A stretch of DNA of 64,000 nucleotides from Batillaria attramentaria (taxonomy: Eukaryota; Mollusca; Gastropoda; Batillariidae): NCBI GenBank assembly GCA_018292915.2, contig JACVVK020000088.1:975501-1039500 (forward strand). Reading direction: 5' to 3'. Positions 58,501-64,000 of the stretch are shown one piece after another. Each line of letters starts with the position of its first letter. The first letter of the stretch is position 1. A model generated the notes under the pieces. The model ran no database searches. It had not been told where the DNA came from and saw nothing but the letters and a program-made list of their open reading frames with translations. A program made the position numbers and the translations under genes.

Positions 58501-61331
58501 AAAATGGTGCTGATTCGAATCCGTCGAGTGCCAGACGGTAAATGTTGGGCAATTTGAAAGAGAGGCTGAAAATCAAAATGGCCACCAAAGAACCTTAAAA
58601 TGCTTTTGTTTTGTCGCACATATGTACGCAAGAACTTTTTATCAGTGATTTCAATGAAAAGAAAGGGTGCTGATTCCGAATCCGACGAGTGCCAGAGTGT
58701 ACATGTTGAACATTTTGAAAGAAAGCCTGAAATACTAAACGGCCGTTTAAAAAACCCTGAAAAGCATTGTATTGCCGTATATATCAAAATGTGTGACTTA
58801 TTTTTGGAAAGAAACGACTTTTGTCAGTGATTGTTACATGAAAAAGCATGCTGATTCCAAATCCGACGAGTGCAAGACTGTAACTGTTGACGGTTTTGAA
58901 AGAGAGGCTGAAATTCAACATGGCCGACAAGAAACTTACATTGCTTCTTTTTACCGCCTACATGAGGTACAGTAACTAACTTTTCGCCAAAGACCAGAGA
59001 TTTTGAGTGGTTTCCGTATGAGAAAAGGGTGCTGAATCCGAATCCGACGAGTGCCAGACTGTAAATGTTACGCATTTCGAAGGAGATGCTAAAATTCAAA
59101 ATGGCCGCCCAAACCTTAAAACGCATTGTTTTGCCGCATAATGAAAATTGTACAACTTATTATTCAAAAGAAACGAAGTTTTTAAAACGTTCTCACATGA
59201 AAAAAGGATGCTGAATCCGAATCCGACGAGTGCCAGACAGTAAAGTTTAGCATTTTGAAATAGAGGCTGAAAATCGAAACGGACGCCAAAAACTGTAAAC
59301 GCGTTGCTTGTCCGCAAAAAATGAAAATCAAGAATTTATTCTTTGACAGAAACGAGTTTTTTAAGTGGTGTATATGAGATAAAAGGATACAGAATCCGAT
59401 TCTGATGAGTGCCAAACTGCAAATATTGTAAACATTTTGAAAGAGGCTGAAATTCAAAATGCCCGCCCAACATCATAAAACGCGTAGTTTTGCCGCATAC
59501 ATGAAAACCAATAACTCATTTTCTGAAAGAAACGTGATATTTCCGCGGTTTTTGTATGAAAAATGGGTGATGATTCCGATTCTGATGAGTTACATACTGT
59601 AAATGATGAAAATTTTGAAAGAGGTGCTGAAATTCACACTGACATGCCTAAAAAGAAGCTGCATTGCATTAATTGTTTTGCCGAATATATGAAAAGCAAG
59701 AACGTCTTTTCGGAAAAAAACACGAGATTTTCCTGTGGTTTCTTTGTGCGAAAAGTGTGCTGATTCTGATTCCGAAGAGTGCCAGACTGTTATTGTTTCG
59801 CATTTTGAAAGAGAGGCTGAAATTCAACATGACCGCCACCCCCCCAAAATAATAACACGCGTTGTATTCTTGCAAATATGAAAAACAATAACTTCTTTTT
59901 GTTAAAAGAACATGATGTTTCTCACTGTCTTGTCTGACAGAAGCTGAATCTAAATATCATTCACTTGCAATCGACATTGTGTACCCCTGCCGTATATAGA
60001 CTCATCAGTTGCATTTTCTTTTCACTTGCCCTCTTCGAATCGGGTTTTCCCGGGCGAGTCCACTTTAAAGACGGCGGGGACAGAGTGTGCTAAGCTCTGA
60101 CGTCAGTAGCACAGTAAAACATTTTCTGACGCAATCAATGTTCCCCGTGCAAAGGTAGATCAGTCTTTTGACATACATTGTCTTCCTTGCCAGAAGGCGG
60201 GCTCCGGGCTGATTCTATTTTCTGGAATTACAAAATTTGCCCAACCTTTCCAGTCTGGCACCCGATGGATATCTGAAGAGACTTGACGGACCTTCACAAA
60301 TCTGCAAAAATATCTCATATATGATTCAGAGCAGGGTGGTGCATGACCGTAAGAAGGAGTGTCGCTCGGACTATTGTACAAGAGAATGTATTGAGCAGCA
60401 TGTGCATTTTAAGGAGGGCTGTGAATGCTGATTTTCAGAAAGCTCATTCATATACCACTGGAGAAATCACAAGGTTGCATTGAAGCTGTTGCTTTGACTC
60501 CTTCTCAAAGGAATTTCTGCTATGGATCAAATGTATAAGAATTATCCTAAGTGTAATACTCGTTCTTAAAATATTGCTGCTGTAGCAAGATGCTGTGGTG
60601 ATTGCCCTCATTCATTATTACATGGTACTGTGTGGCACCAGATGCAATACTGGCCCAGTGGGGAGAACATCCGTAGCGCTCAGGTCCTGGATGTGGGGCG
60701 CTTGAACTATGGCACCATTACAAACGTTTCTGAGTCAGTTCTGTACCAGCTTCGTGTGTTTGGCTATAGCCGTGGGGGACAGGGAAAGAGGAGCTCTCCA
60801 TCAGTCTACTTCACAGTTGGAGGTAAGTCACGGTTGTAGGAACTGGTTTCAGATGGCTGCATGCAGTACATGCAGAATGAAGAAATACAGTTGTATGCAT
60901 TACGCATGCAAGGGTTTGTGGTCAGATAGCACATGTATACACTTTTGTCTCGGACAATTACTAAATTACAAAAGCAGGTGACTTCTGCAGCACATAATAA
61001 GATGTGAAAACCAAAAAGGGACTTGGACGCTACAAGGAAATGAGAACTGTTTGAAAGGGAACATGATCTTAGATTTACAGATCCAGCACAGAAAGAAAGA
61101 AAAAAATTGAAAGAGAAGGTGGAGTAGATTATCTAGTGTGTAGAAAGGGAAGAGTTACATTAATAAATCCATTAATGTTTGTGGTTCATGGTGGTTACAG
61201 AGGGCCAGGTGGCATACAACCCAGAGACAACGGAGGTAATGGCAGGCTGTAGCATGGTACAGGCATCCTTGCTGTTTGTCTGCATCACTCTTCTGCTGAA
61301 CATGGTGATGGCGCAACACCAGCGTCACTGA
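35257..61331 (+). CDS. Cont: Contactin (C-type lectin + 6 Ig + 4 FN3 + GPI anchor), 24 coding exons
   Basis: Coding exons: 35257-35323, 35594-35688, 36796-36881, 37759-37901, 39002-39109, 41086-41415, 41795-41890, 42150-42389, 44050-44155, 44568-44755, 48541-48810, 49391-49687, 50205-50368, 51001-51127, 51261-51461, 52959-53102, 53589-53683, 54047-54145, 54675-54867, 55353-55474, 55775-55979, 58101-58216, 60642-60822, 61201-61331. The total is 3804 nt, 1267 aa; every junction is GT-AG and in phase. The architecture matches Drosophila Contactin, a septate-junction adhesion protein that works with Neurexin IV and Neuroglian. Vertebrate contactins lack the lectin domain. The protein should be extracellular, held by a GPI anchor. 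Confidence 0.93.
35594..39109 (+). CDS. Cont: Contactin C-type lectin-like domain (4 exons)
   Basis: Exons 35594-35688, 36796-36881, 37759-37901 and 39002-39109 encode residues about 23-166. It starts ECPTEWIKNGDHCYRF, the classic long-form CTLD opening (Cys24, Cys35), then Cys53, then GVQWLGDG, and ends SSFVCE (Cys149). The inner cysteine pair usually seen near the end is absent, and no EPN/QPD or WND calcium-sugar motif is visible. It is therefore probably a protein-interaction domain rather than a calcium-dependent lectin. Confidence 0.9.
35791..36547. mobile_element. Cont: Mutator-like (MULE) element remnant with 9-bp target duplication
   Basis: Flanked by the 9-bp direct repeat TCTAACACC (35782-35790 and 36548-36556). 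Both ends are arrays of a GGCGCTGAAATGTAC-like word, inverted relative to each other. A (G)n run lies inside, and a short plus-strand frame (to the TAG at 36244) reads RLIGGQAPAPKRQKYK then LKKRVKTIILQYNAGDRSL and MEGLAFAF, which resembles the C-terminal tail of FLYWCH/MULE transposases. The element is internally deleted and cannot code for a full transposase. Confidence 0.72.
37085..37375 (+). repeat. Cont: Duplicated block with LINE-like (ATT)n tail
   Basis: GTTCTCTCTTTGGGCCTTTC and GATACAGGTCTGCCAGAGA occur at about 37085 and again at 37230. The second copy is followed by TTTTGTAAAGTGCCTTGAG and ATT repeats, a common non-LTR retroelement 3' end. It lies in contactin intron 4. Confidence 0.5.
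39258..40100. mobile_element. Cont: hAT-like non-autonomous element (843 bp)
   Basis: TIRs CAGGGCTCCCTAAA and CAGTGCTCCCTAAA (inverted at the right end) differ at one base and are flanked by CTTTAC (39252-39257 and 40101-40106). No transposase frame. It lies in contactin intron 6. Confidence 0.82.
40526..40910. mobile_element. Cont: hAT-like non-autonomous element (385 bp)
   Basis: Perfect 14-bp TIR CAGGGATGCAGATC, inverted at the other end, with the 5-bp direct repeat CTTGG on both sides. It lies in contactin intron 6, 425 bp from the previous element. Confidence 0.75.
41086..41415 (+). CDS. Cont: Contactin Ig domain 1
   Basis: One exon of 330 nt, phase 1 in and out. It reads GPKFLAEPVDTTIL, YLDCLATGIPKPEYSWLRS and DEGTYQCVASNEFGSI. 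Cysteines, the Trp and DxGxYxC are all in place for an I-set Ig domain. Confidence 0.94.
41795..42389 (+). CDS. Cont: Contactin Ig domain 2 (2 exons)
   Basis: Exons 41795-41890 and 42150-42389. The first ends IECPSINYRP; the second gives VSYQWFKND, GKLYFSELASSDDAIYYCV and a longer C-terminal stretch. A long second Ig domain split by an intron is typical of contactins. Confidence 0.92.
42586..43020. mobile_element. Cont: Partial MITE of the CAGTAGAACC family
   Basis: Starts CAGTTAACTGCTTTTGGGTG with ACCTCTGGTTTGAGCGACC, like the 50493 element, and carries GC-rich sequence (GGCGGTCG words) like the 16640-16905 copy. The right border is uncertain. Confidence 0.4.
43340..43965 (+). mobile_element. 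Cont: 3' end of a CR1/L2/jockey-like LINE with intact C-terminal frame
   Basis: An open frame to the stop at 43812 encodes KLDYCNSVMYGISSEQMQRL, QNNAARLILRKRRRDHATPL, LHWLPIPFRIQFKIATLAY and YAAPTVWNALPVTIRDL, the conserved post-RT region of these LINEs. It is followed by a (GT)n tract, GCGCTATATAAACTG and (ATT)n. No stop or frameshift interrupts about 155 codons, so insertion is probably recent. It lies in contactin intron 9. Confidence 0.85.
44050..44755 (+). CDS. Cont: Contactin Ig domain 3 (2 exons)
   Basis: Exons 44050-44155 and 44568-44755, joined in phase 2. Key parts are QTIEMECFAQGTGP, VYIWYRDGKEMPR and EDGGQYRCRVDS. Normal contactin Ig3 layout. Confidence 0.93.
44960..45950. other. 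Cont: Contactin intron 11, left part
   Basis: No recognised element. A GACAAGATGGCGCACAG block near 45141 resembles a YY1-type promoter motif but has no exon next to it. Confidence 0.4.
45955..47995 (-). mobile_element. Cont: LINE reverse-transcriptase fragment, split by a later insertion
   Basis: Minus-strand pieces 47990-47295 encode RT motifs: VIVLDFAKAFDKINHSLLLH, SGVPQGSVLGP and LFADDTAVY. After the inserted block (46331-47280) the same frame family continues with SSFFPKTIRDWNSLPVEVA near 46100. There is at least one frameshift near 47735. Antisense to contactin, in intron 11. Confidence 0.82.
46331..47280 (+). mobile_element. Cont: Nested retroelement 3' fragment with 14-bp target duplication
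   Basis: The 14-bp repeat CCCAGCCCAGGTCA occurs at 46317-46330 and again at 47281-47294, exactly bracketing this block, and the minus-strand LINE continues on both sides. The inserted block ends GCGCGGCTTTAAGCCCTAAA then (ACTC)n. A similar tail (GCGGCGTAAAGCCCTAAATA) occurs at about 49300-49350, so it is a retroelement family with a defined 3' end. Confidence 0.85.
48541..48810 (+). CDS. Cont: Contactin Ig domain 4
   Basis: Single 270-nt exon, phase 1 in and out, so it can be removed as a whole domain. It holds KLTWHCEARGKPTPTYTWYK and RDSGMYQCAARNLYG. A TG tract followed by a G-run lies about 45 bases upstream of its acceptor. Confidence 0.94.
49285..49360 (+). mobile_element. Cont: 3' tail of a retroelement related to 46331-47280
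   Basis: GAGCCGCAAAATAGTCTTTG then GCGGCGTAAAGCCCTAAATA matches the end of the nested element at 47220-47270. The rest of the copy upstream in intron 12 is too diverged to bound. It ends about 30 bases before the Ig5 exon. Confidence 0.6.
49391..49687 (+). CDS. Cont: Contactin Ig domain 5
   Basis: Single 297-nt exon, phase 1 in and out. It begins EFAPTFAKRPVEAFLSAAVG and contains ITIVCDPEAAPAPTYKWLRN and GHQGTYTCQVTNSLGEAS. The acceptor is a UG repeat running into TAG, with no conventional pyrimidine tract. Confidence 0.94.
50205..51127 (+). CDS. Cont: Contactin Ig domain 6 (2 exons)
   Basis: Exons 50205-50368 and 51001-51127, joined in phase 0. The first has TAALTCTTSSPPNIDVVYVW, the second HEGRYTCQVTTAMDSVKASA. 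The intron carries a short TIR element at 50493-50670. Confidence 0.93.
50493..50670. mobile_element. Cont: Short MITE (178 bp) with TA target site
   Basis: Ends CAGTACAACTTCTTTTGGGC and, inverted, CAGTAGAACCTCTTTTGGGT, flanked by TA. Internal GGTGGTCACCCAAAAGA repeats. Related ends occur near 16903 (right end) and 42586 (left end). It lies in contactin intron 14. Confidence 0.72.
51261..53102 (+). CDS. Cont: Contactin FN3 domain 1 (2 exons)
   Basis: Exons 51261-51461 and 52959-53102, phase 1 between them. It starts GPPGEPAGVY, contains an unusually acidic stretch (GDDVDEVDESE), then IRIYWSDGE, and ends FFLRNLKPWAGHQFRVRAIN with FGLGAPSKPT. The 1.5 kb intron holds a full copy of the 1.07 kb dispersed repeat. 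The acceptor of the second exon is UG-rich. Confidence 0.9.
51720..52809 (+). repeat. Cont: 1.07 kb dispersed repeat, copy A
   Basis: Starts with a perfect 24-nt palindrome (51720-51743). A 24-bp sequence (GAGAAACAACTTTATGGGAT plus GGGG) occurs at 51734-51757 and again at 52786-52809. In between are two tandem copies of a block with CATTTCACCAGCCCTC, AAGACATGAACAAGCATC and GACGTCAAATGTTTA. An inverted copy is at 11014-12082. It lies in contactin intron 16 and has no coding capacity. Confidence 0.72.
53589..54867 (+). CDS. Cont: Contactin FN3 domain 2 (3 exons)
   Basis: Exons 53589-53683, 54047-54145 and 54675-54867, phases 0 and 0 between them. It shows LTVTWEPLPEEDHNGPNLKY, NVYYREKQR and YEVRLEAENVYGKG, the expected W, Y and YxVxxxAxNxxG marks of a fibronectin III fold. 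Confidence 0.92.
54235..54485 (-). mobile_element. Cont: SINE copy, minus strand
   Basis: On the minus strand: GGAAATGTTCAGCCCACAAA, ATTTGAAAATAAATGCAATT, GCTTGCGGCGCTCTGGACC and an (ATT)n tail. It carries the longest 3' body of the family in this window, but the tRNA head is not clear. It lies in contactin intron 19. Confidence 0.62.
55353..55979 (+). CDS. Cont: Contactin FN3 domain 3 (2 exons)
   Basis: Exons 55353-55474 and 55775-55979, phase 0 between them. It has PTGTPRAVFSIP, LEVHWTPVP, KLIGYRINYWDKD and HWYISNVQSITSAGFGPKSE. The GYRINYW junction across the splice site confirms the join. Confidence 0.92.
56826..57085 (+). repeat. Cont: 1.07 kb repeat family, partial copy C
   Basis: GGTATTTAAGTCCATTCACC, GACATGAACAAGCATCAGCT and ATTGACGTTATCTCTCC match the middle of copy A. 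It lies in contactin intron 22. Confidence 0.6.
58101..60822 (+). CDS. Cont: Contactin FN3 domain 4 (2 exons)
   Basis: Exons 58101-58216 and 60642-60822, phase 0. The first ends PLMGYK and the second starts MQYWPSGENIRSAQ, giving the normal GYKxxYWPSGE FN3 pattern, then YQLRVFGYSRGGQGKRSSPS. The acceptor at 60641 has almost no pyrimidine tract. The 2.4 kb intron contains a tandem repeat array. Confidence 0.88.
58500..59950. repeat. Cont: Tandem array, about eight units of roughly 180 bp
   Basis: The core AATCCGACGAGTGCCAG recurs, with changes, at about 58516, 58676, 58857, 59038, 59217, 59396, 59576 and 59766 (spacings 160-190). Each unit also has CATTTTGAAAGAGAGGCTGA then ATTCAAAATGGCCGCC, whose ends are inverted repeats. 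Units have diverged, so the array is not very recent. It fills much of contactin intron 23. Confidence 0.85.
61201..61331 (+). CDS. Cont: Contactin C-terminus with GPI-anchor signal
   Basis: 131 nt including TGA. After a short stalk (GQVAYNPETTEV) comes a small-residue site, MAGCS (residues 1238-1242), then a hydrophobic segment to about 1262 and the tail QHQRH. This is the arrangement of a GPI-attachment signal, as in all contactins. There is no cytoplasmic domain. The polar last five residues are slightly unusual. Confidence 0.85.
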
Positions 61332-63780
61332 TGTCTGGATCTCCTCTCCTGCACATATAGTGATACACAGATACATGTACCTCTGATGCATCATTCACTC
61401 TACATGACATTCATTCATGTGTGTGTTTGTTTTTTTCTTCATAATTTTCTACCAGGACTGTTAGCATTTCAAACACATCTGAACTGGTGGTTCACTAGTT
61501 CCTGTGGAGTGGTTGGAGCGATGACGTGTTATATGATCAACATTTCCTGCTGTGGTCTAGATTAATTGCCATACATTTCAAGACTTGTACTGTTTACTTT
61601 ACATTGACCTTTTGCTTGAGTATGAGAAAGTAGTTCCTGTCAAGTTTACAATCCTCTCATTATGTCTAGTACTTTGCTCTGGCAGAAGTTTTCTTCAGCC
61701 AGAGAGCAGACTGCTTCAAATGTTTGTTCCACAGCGACTCTTGTTGTGGTGGAATTGAAAGTAGATTTTAGAACACAGAACAACACACACATTCCATACC
61801 ATAGTTTATTTCTGTACATGTATCAGTTTACATATTTTCAAGCAGTGATCTGGTGTATTTTGTCCTATGTATGTACATGTATCTGTTCTGCATTTACCTG
61901 TGTATACCTGTGTATACCCAAATGCACAAATTTATTACAGTCTATACCTCTTGGTTTTATTTTTGAAAGACAATGCTGTGCATGTCAGTGGAGTTTTATA
62001 GGTTGGCATGTTCTTATTTAGTCACAGGAGCTATGGCTGCTTCAACCAATTCTCTCTGAAGGCATGCTCCATATTTAGTTTACAAAGTGGTTCTTGACTG
62101 TGCTTACTTTTTAAGTGCCGTTATAGTCAGATATATATGCCTGTAGATGCTTTTCGCTATGTACAGCTCCAAAACTTTTCACTAGTCTATTTTGCTGTCT
62201 CTCTTGTTAGTTTTTTTCCTTTTTTTTCTGTTCCCCTTTTTTCCTTGTTTCATTGTCAGCTTTTGCTACAGTATATCTTCTTATGCTGTATTCCCATGTT
62301 TTCTGAGAAAGTTGATTTTCTTTTGTGCTGTCATGTATGTATGTACATCTTAGACTGTCTGTATCAGTTTGATAGTTTTTGACTCGTAAGTGATCTTCTT
62401 GATGCATTCCATACTGTTGTAATTTGCATAAATGATTAGTTGTCTTTTCTAAATTCTAACTGGTTTATTTTGTATTTAGTATTATGAGCATGGTTTTAAC
62501 AATGTTCAAGAAATGGATTTTCCTTTCCAAGAACATGTACATATCATGAATTTTATCAACCCAAAACATATCAGCTGAAATGTTTGATGTATCATCTGGC
62601 AAAGTCTTTGTAATTTTACCTCAATTGGACATTGTGCTAAAGTGAGTTTGGTTTGTGTTGGGGTACATGTATAGGATCAGGGTAGTGTAAGACACTAAGA
62701 GGGTATCTTGGGGTAGATGAATACACGTAGGGTAATACTATAGGGTAATTATTTCATAACACTGGGTACAGTGTCATTCTCTTGAAATTCAGGTAGATTT
62801 GTACTTCAGAGTTGGGTAAGACATACATGTGTCAGTAATACTTTACTTGCTGTTCATCTGCATGTTGCAGGACCAAATGTTGCTTTTGTGTACAGTACAT
62901 TCTTTGATTTTTGTTGGGTTCTATGTTAAGCATTGTGATACGCATATTTTTTAGGGTTGGAGGTGGAGTTGGAGATTGACCACTTATAATGTCCCTTGGT
63001 CTATCTAATACTTGATCAGGCATGATTTTTCTTTTCATTATTAGGTCTGCTAATACCTGGTAGACCTTACATGTACAATAAACCTGCCTTCACTCCTAGT
63101 CTGCTAGGCCTCATGAGCATTGATATCTTCCTGTTCCTGATCTTACTATCAAGACTACACAGAATCTCATCCTGATGTGTACTCAGTTTGTTACTCTGTG
63201 GAAGTACACGCACAAGCATGTCTTCCTGGAATTTTCAAATTTTCTTACATAGGTAGTGCACTGTATTCTTTCTTGAGATTTTCCTAGAGGCAATTTTCTG
63301 TGTGTTTCTACAGACTATTGTTTAAACTGCAATCTCATTATTTTTCCTTTTTATACACATGCTGTTAGTTCTGTGTACCATTCTACTCATTGTTTTAAAG
63401 CTTTTACCTAATACTCACTCTCAGAATTGTTGAAAGTCCACACTGCAGATAAAATCCTCATCTTAACTGAATTCCTTCTTTTTCTCCTGCTTGTTCTATT
63501 TCTGTGAAGTGTTGTTTTGTTTTGTTTTTCTTTACAAGTTTTTTCCACCATTCTTTTCTACAAGGTTTATGTACATGTATGTATATAAATGACTTCAGAA
63601 ATCTCAAATTTCTGTGCCATTGATAACCAGTTATTCTTTTTTGTTTAAGAGTTTAACTACACATTGTAGTTCTTCCTAAAGTGTAAATGACGAATGAGTG
63701 AATATTACTTTGAAATGAGAGTTATGTTTTGTAACAATTTCCTGGTACTTTTTTTTCAATAAAACAGTTTACACAATACT
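61332..63780 (+). other. Cont: Contactin 3' UTR
   Basis: About 2.4 kb, AT-rich and without open frames of note, with repeated TACATGTA words. It ends at the poly(A) signal at 63758. Its length suggests room for post-transcriptional control, but no specific microRNA or Pumilio site was confirmed. Confidence 0.7.
63758..63763 (+). terminator. Cont: Contactin poly(A) signal
   Basis: AATAAA followed about 20 bases later by a GT-rich element (TTGTGTTTGTC, from about 63780), the standard layout of a cleavage and polyadenylation site. No better signal is seen between the stop codon and this point. Confidence 0.7.
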
Positions 63781-63789
63781 TGTGTTTGT

Positions 63790-64000
63790 CAACAAGCTTT
63801 GCCCATTCTTGCCCATGTATTTCCAACACCCACCAAAACAGAGAAACACGCAAACTAACTGTTGAAATTTATGTACGGTTTTACCCTGTTCTGTTTGCCC
63901 AGGTTGGAGGGGGCGAGGGTAGTTAGAACCTATAACTAGCAAGTGTCTGATGAGATGGCATTACATGAACTCGTGCAGCAGCGTGTGCCTCTTCTAAGTG
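63790..64000. other. Downstream of contactin, nothing recognised
   Basis: About 210 bases after the likely cleavage site. I see no exon or repeat that I can support. Confidence 0.5.

Noticed and set aside
58824..59457. Minus-strand frames with repeated LALVGFGFS-like peptides
   Set aside because: The repetition follows the 180-bp DNA array; stops and frame changes occur in each unit, so no protein is supported.

Overview
This is a 64 kb piece of an animal nuclear genome, most likely from a mollusc. The evidence is multi-exon genes with GT-AG introns, long (CA)n and (GT)n tracts, a very frequent palindromic TACATGTA word, many short inverted-repeat transposons, a tRNA-derived SINE and 5'-truncated LINEs. 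A contactin that starts with a C-type lectin domain is a protostome design. The taxonomic call is inference. No prokaryotic genes, rRNA genes, CRISPR arrays or stand-alone tRNA genes were seen.

Two protein-coding genes lie head to head. On the minus strand, from 32406 down to 6764, I assembled 17 phase-consistent coding exons of a PEST-family non-receptor tyrosine phosphatase (PTPN12/18/22-like, about 707 aa). It has a complete catalytic domain, with the WPD aspartate near residue 201 and the [10 protein letters not shown] loop with Cys233 split across two exons. A disordered tail follows with YxN motifs and a PxxPxK motif, ending in the C-terminal GPRPMPQEW motif. On the plus strand, from 35257 to 61331, 24 coding exons give an invertebrate contactin of 1267 aa: signal peptide, C-type lectin domain, six Ig domains, four FN3 domains and a GPI-anchor signal. 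Its 3' UTR runs to a poly(A) signal at 63758. All exon phases in both models close without a frameshift.

Layout: 1-6763 is downstream of the phosphatase (3' UTR plus intergenic) and holds a large fold-back repeat. 6764-32406 is the phosphatase gene, mostly introns full of mobile elements. 32407-34450 is the divergent promoter interval with the 3' end of a LINE. 34450-63780 is the contactin gene.

The most striking non-genic features are these: UG-repeat tracts that replace the polypyrimidine tract at 3' splice sites of frame-neutral exons in both genes; a family of fold-back elements carrying arrays of TCAAGGTCA nuclear-receptor half-sites; four non-autonomous hAT-like elements with intact 5-6 bp target duplications; a Mutator-like remnant with a 9 bp duplication; a LINE nested in another LINE with a 14 bp duplication; an array of about eight 180 bp repeats in contactin intron 23; and a consistent placement of long G-runs on the sense strand of both genes. 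I did not find a convincing new multi-gene system. The candidate new biology is in the splice-site UG tracts and the fold-back family.
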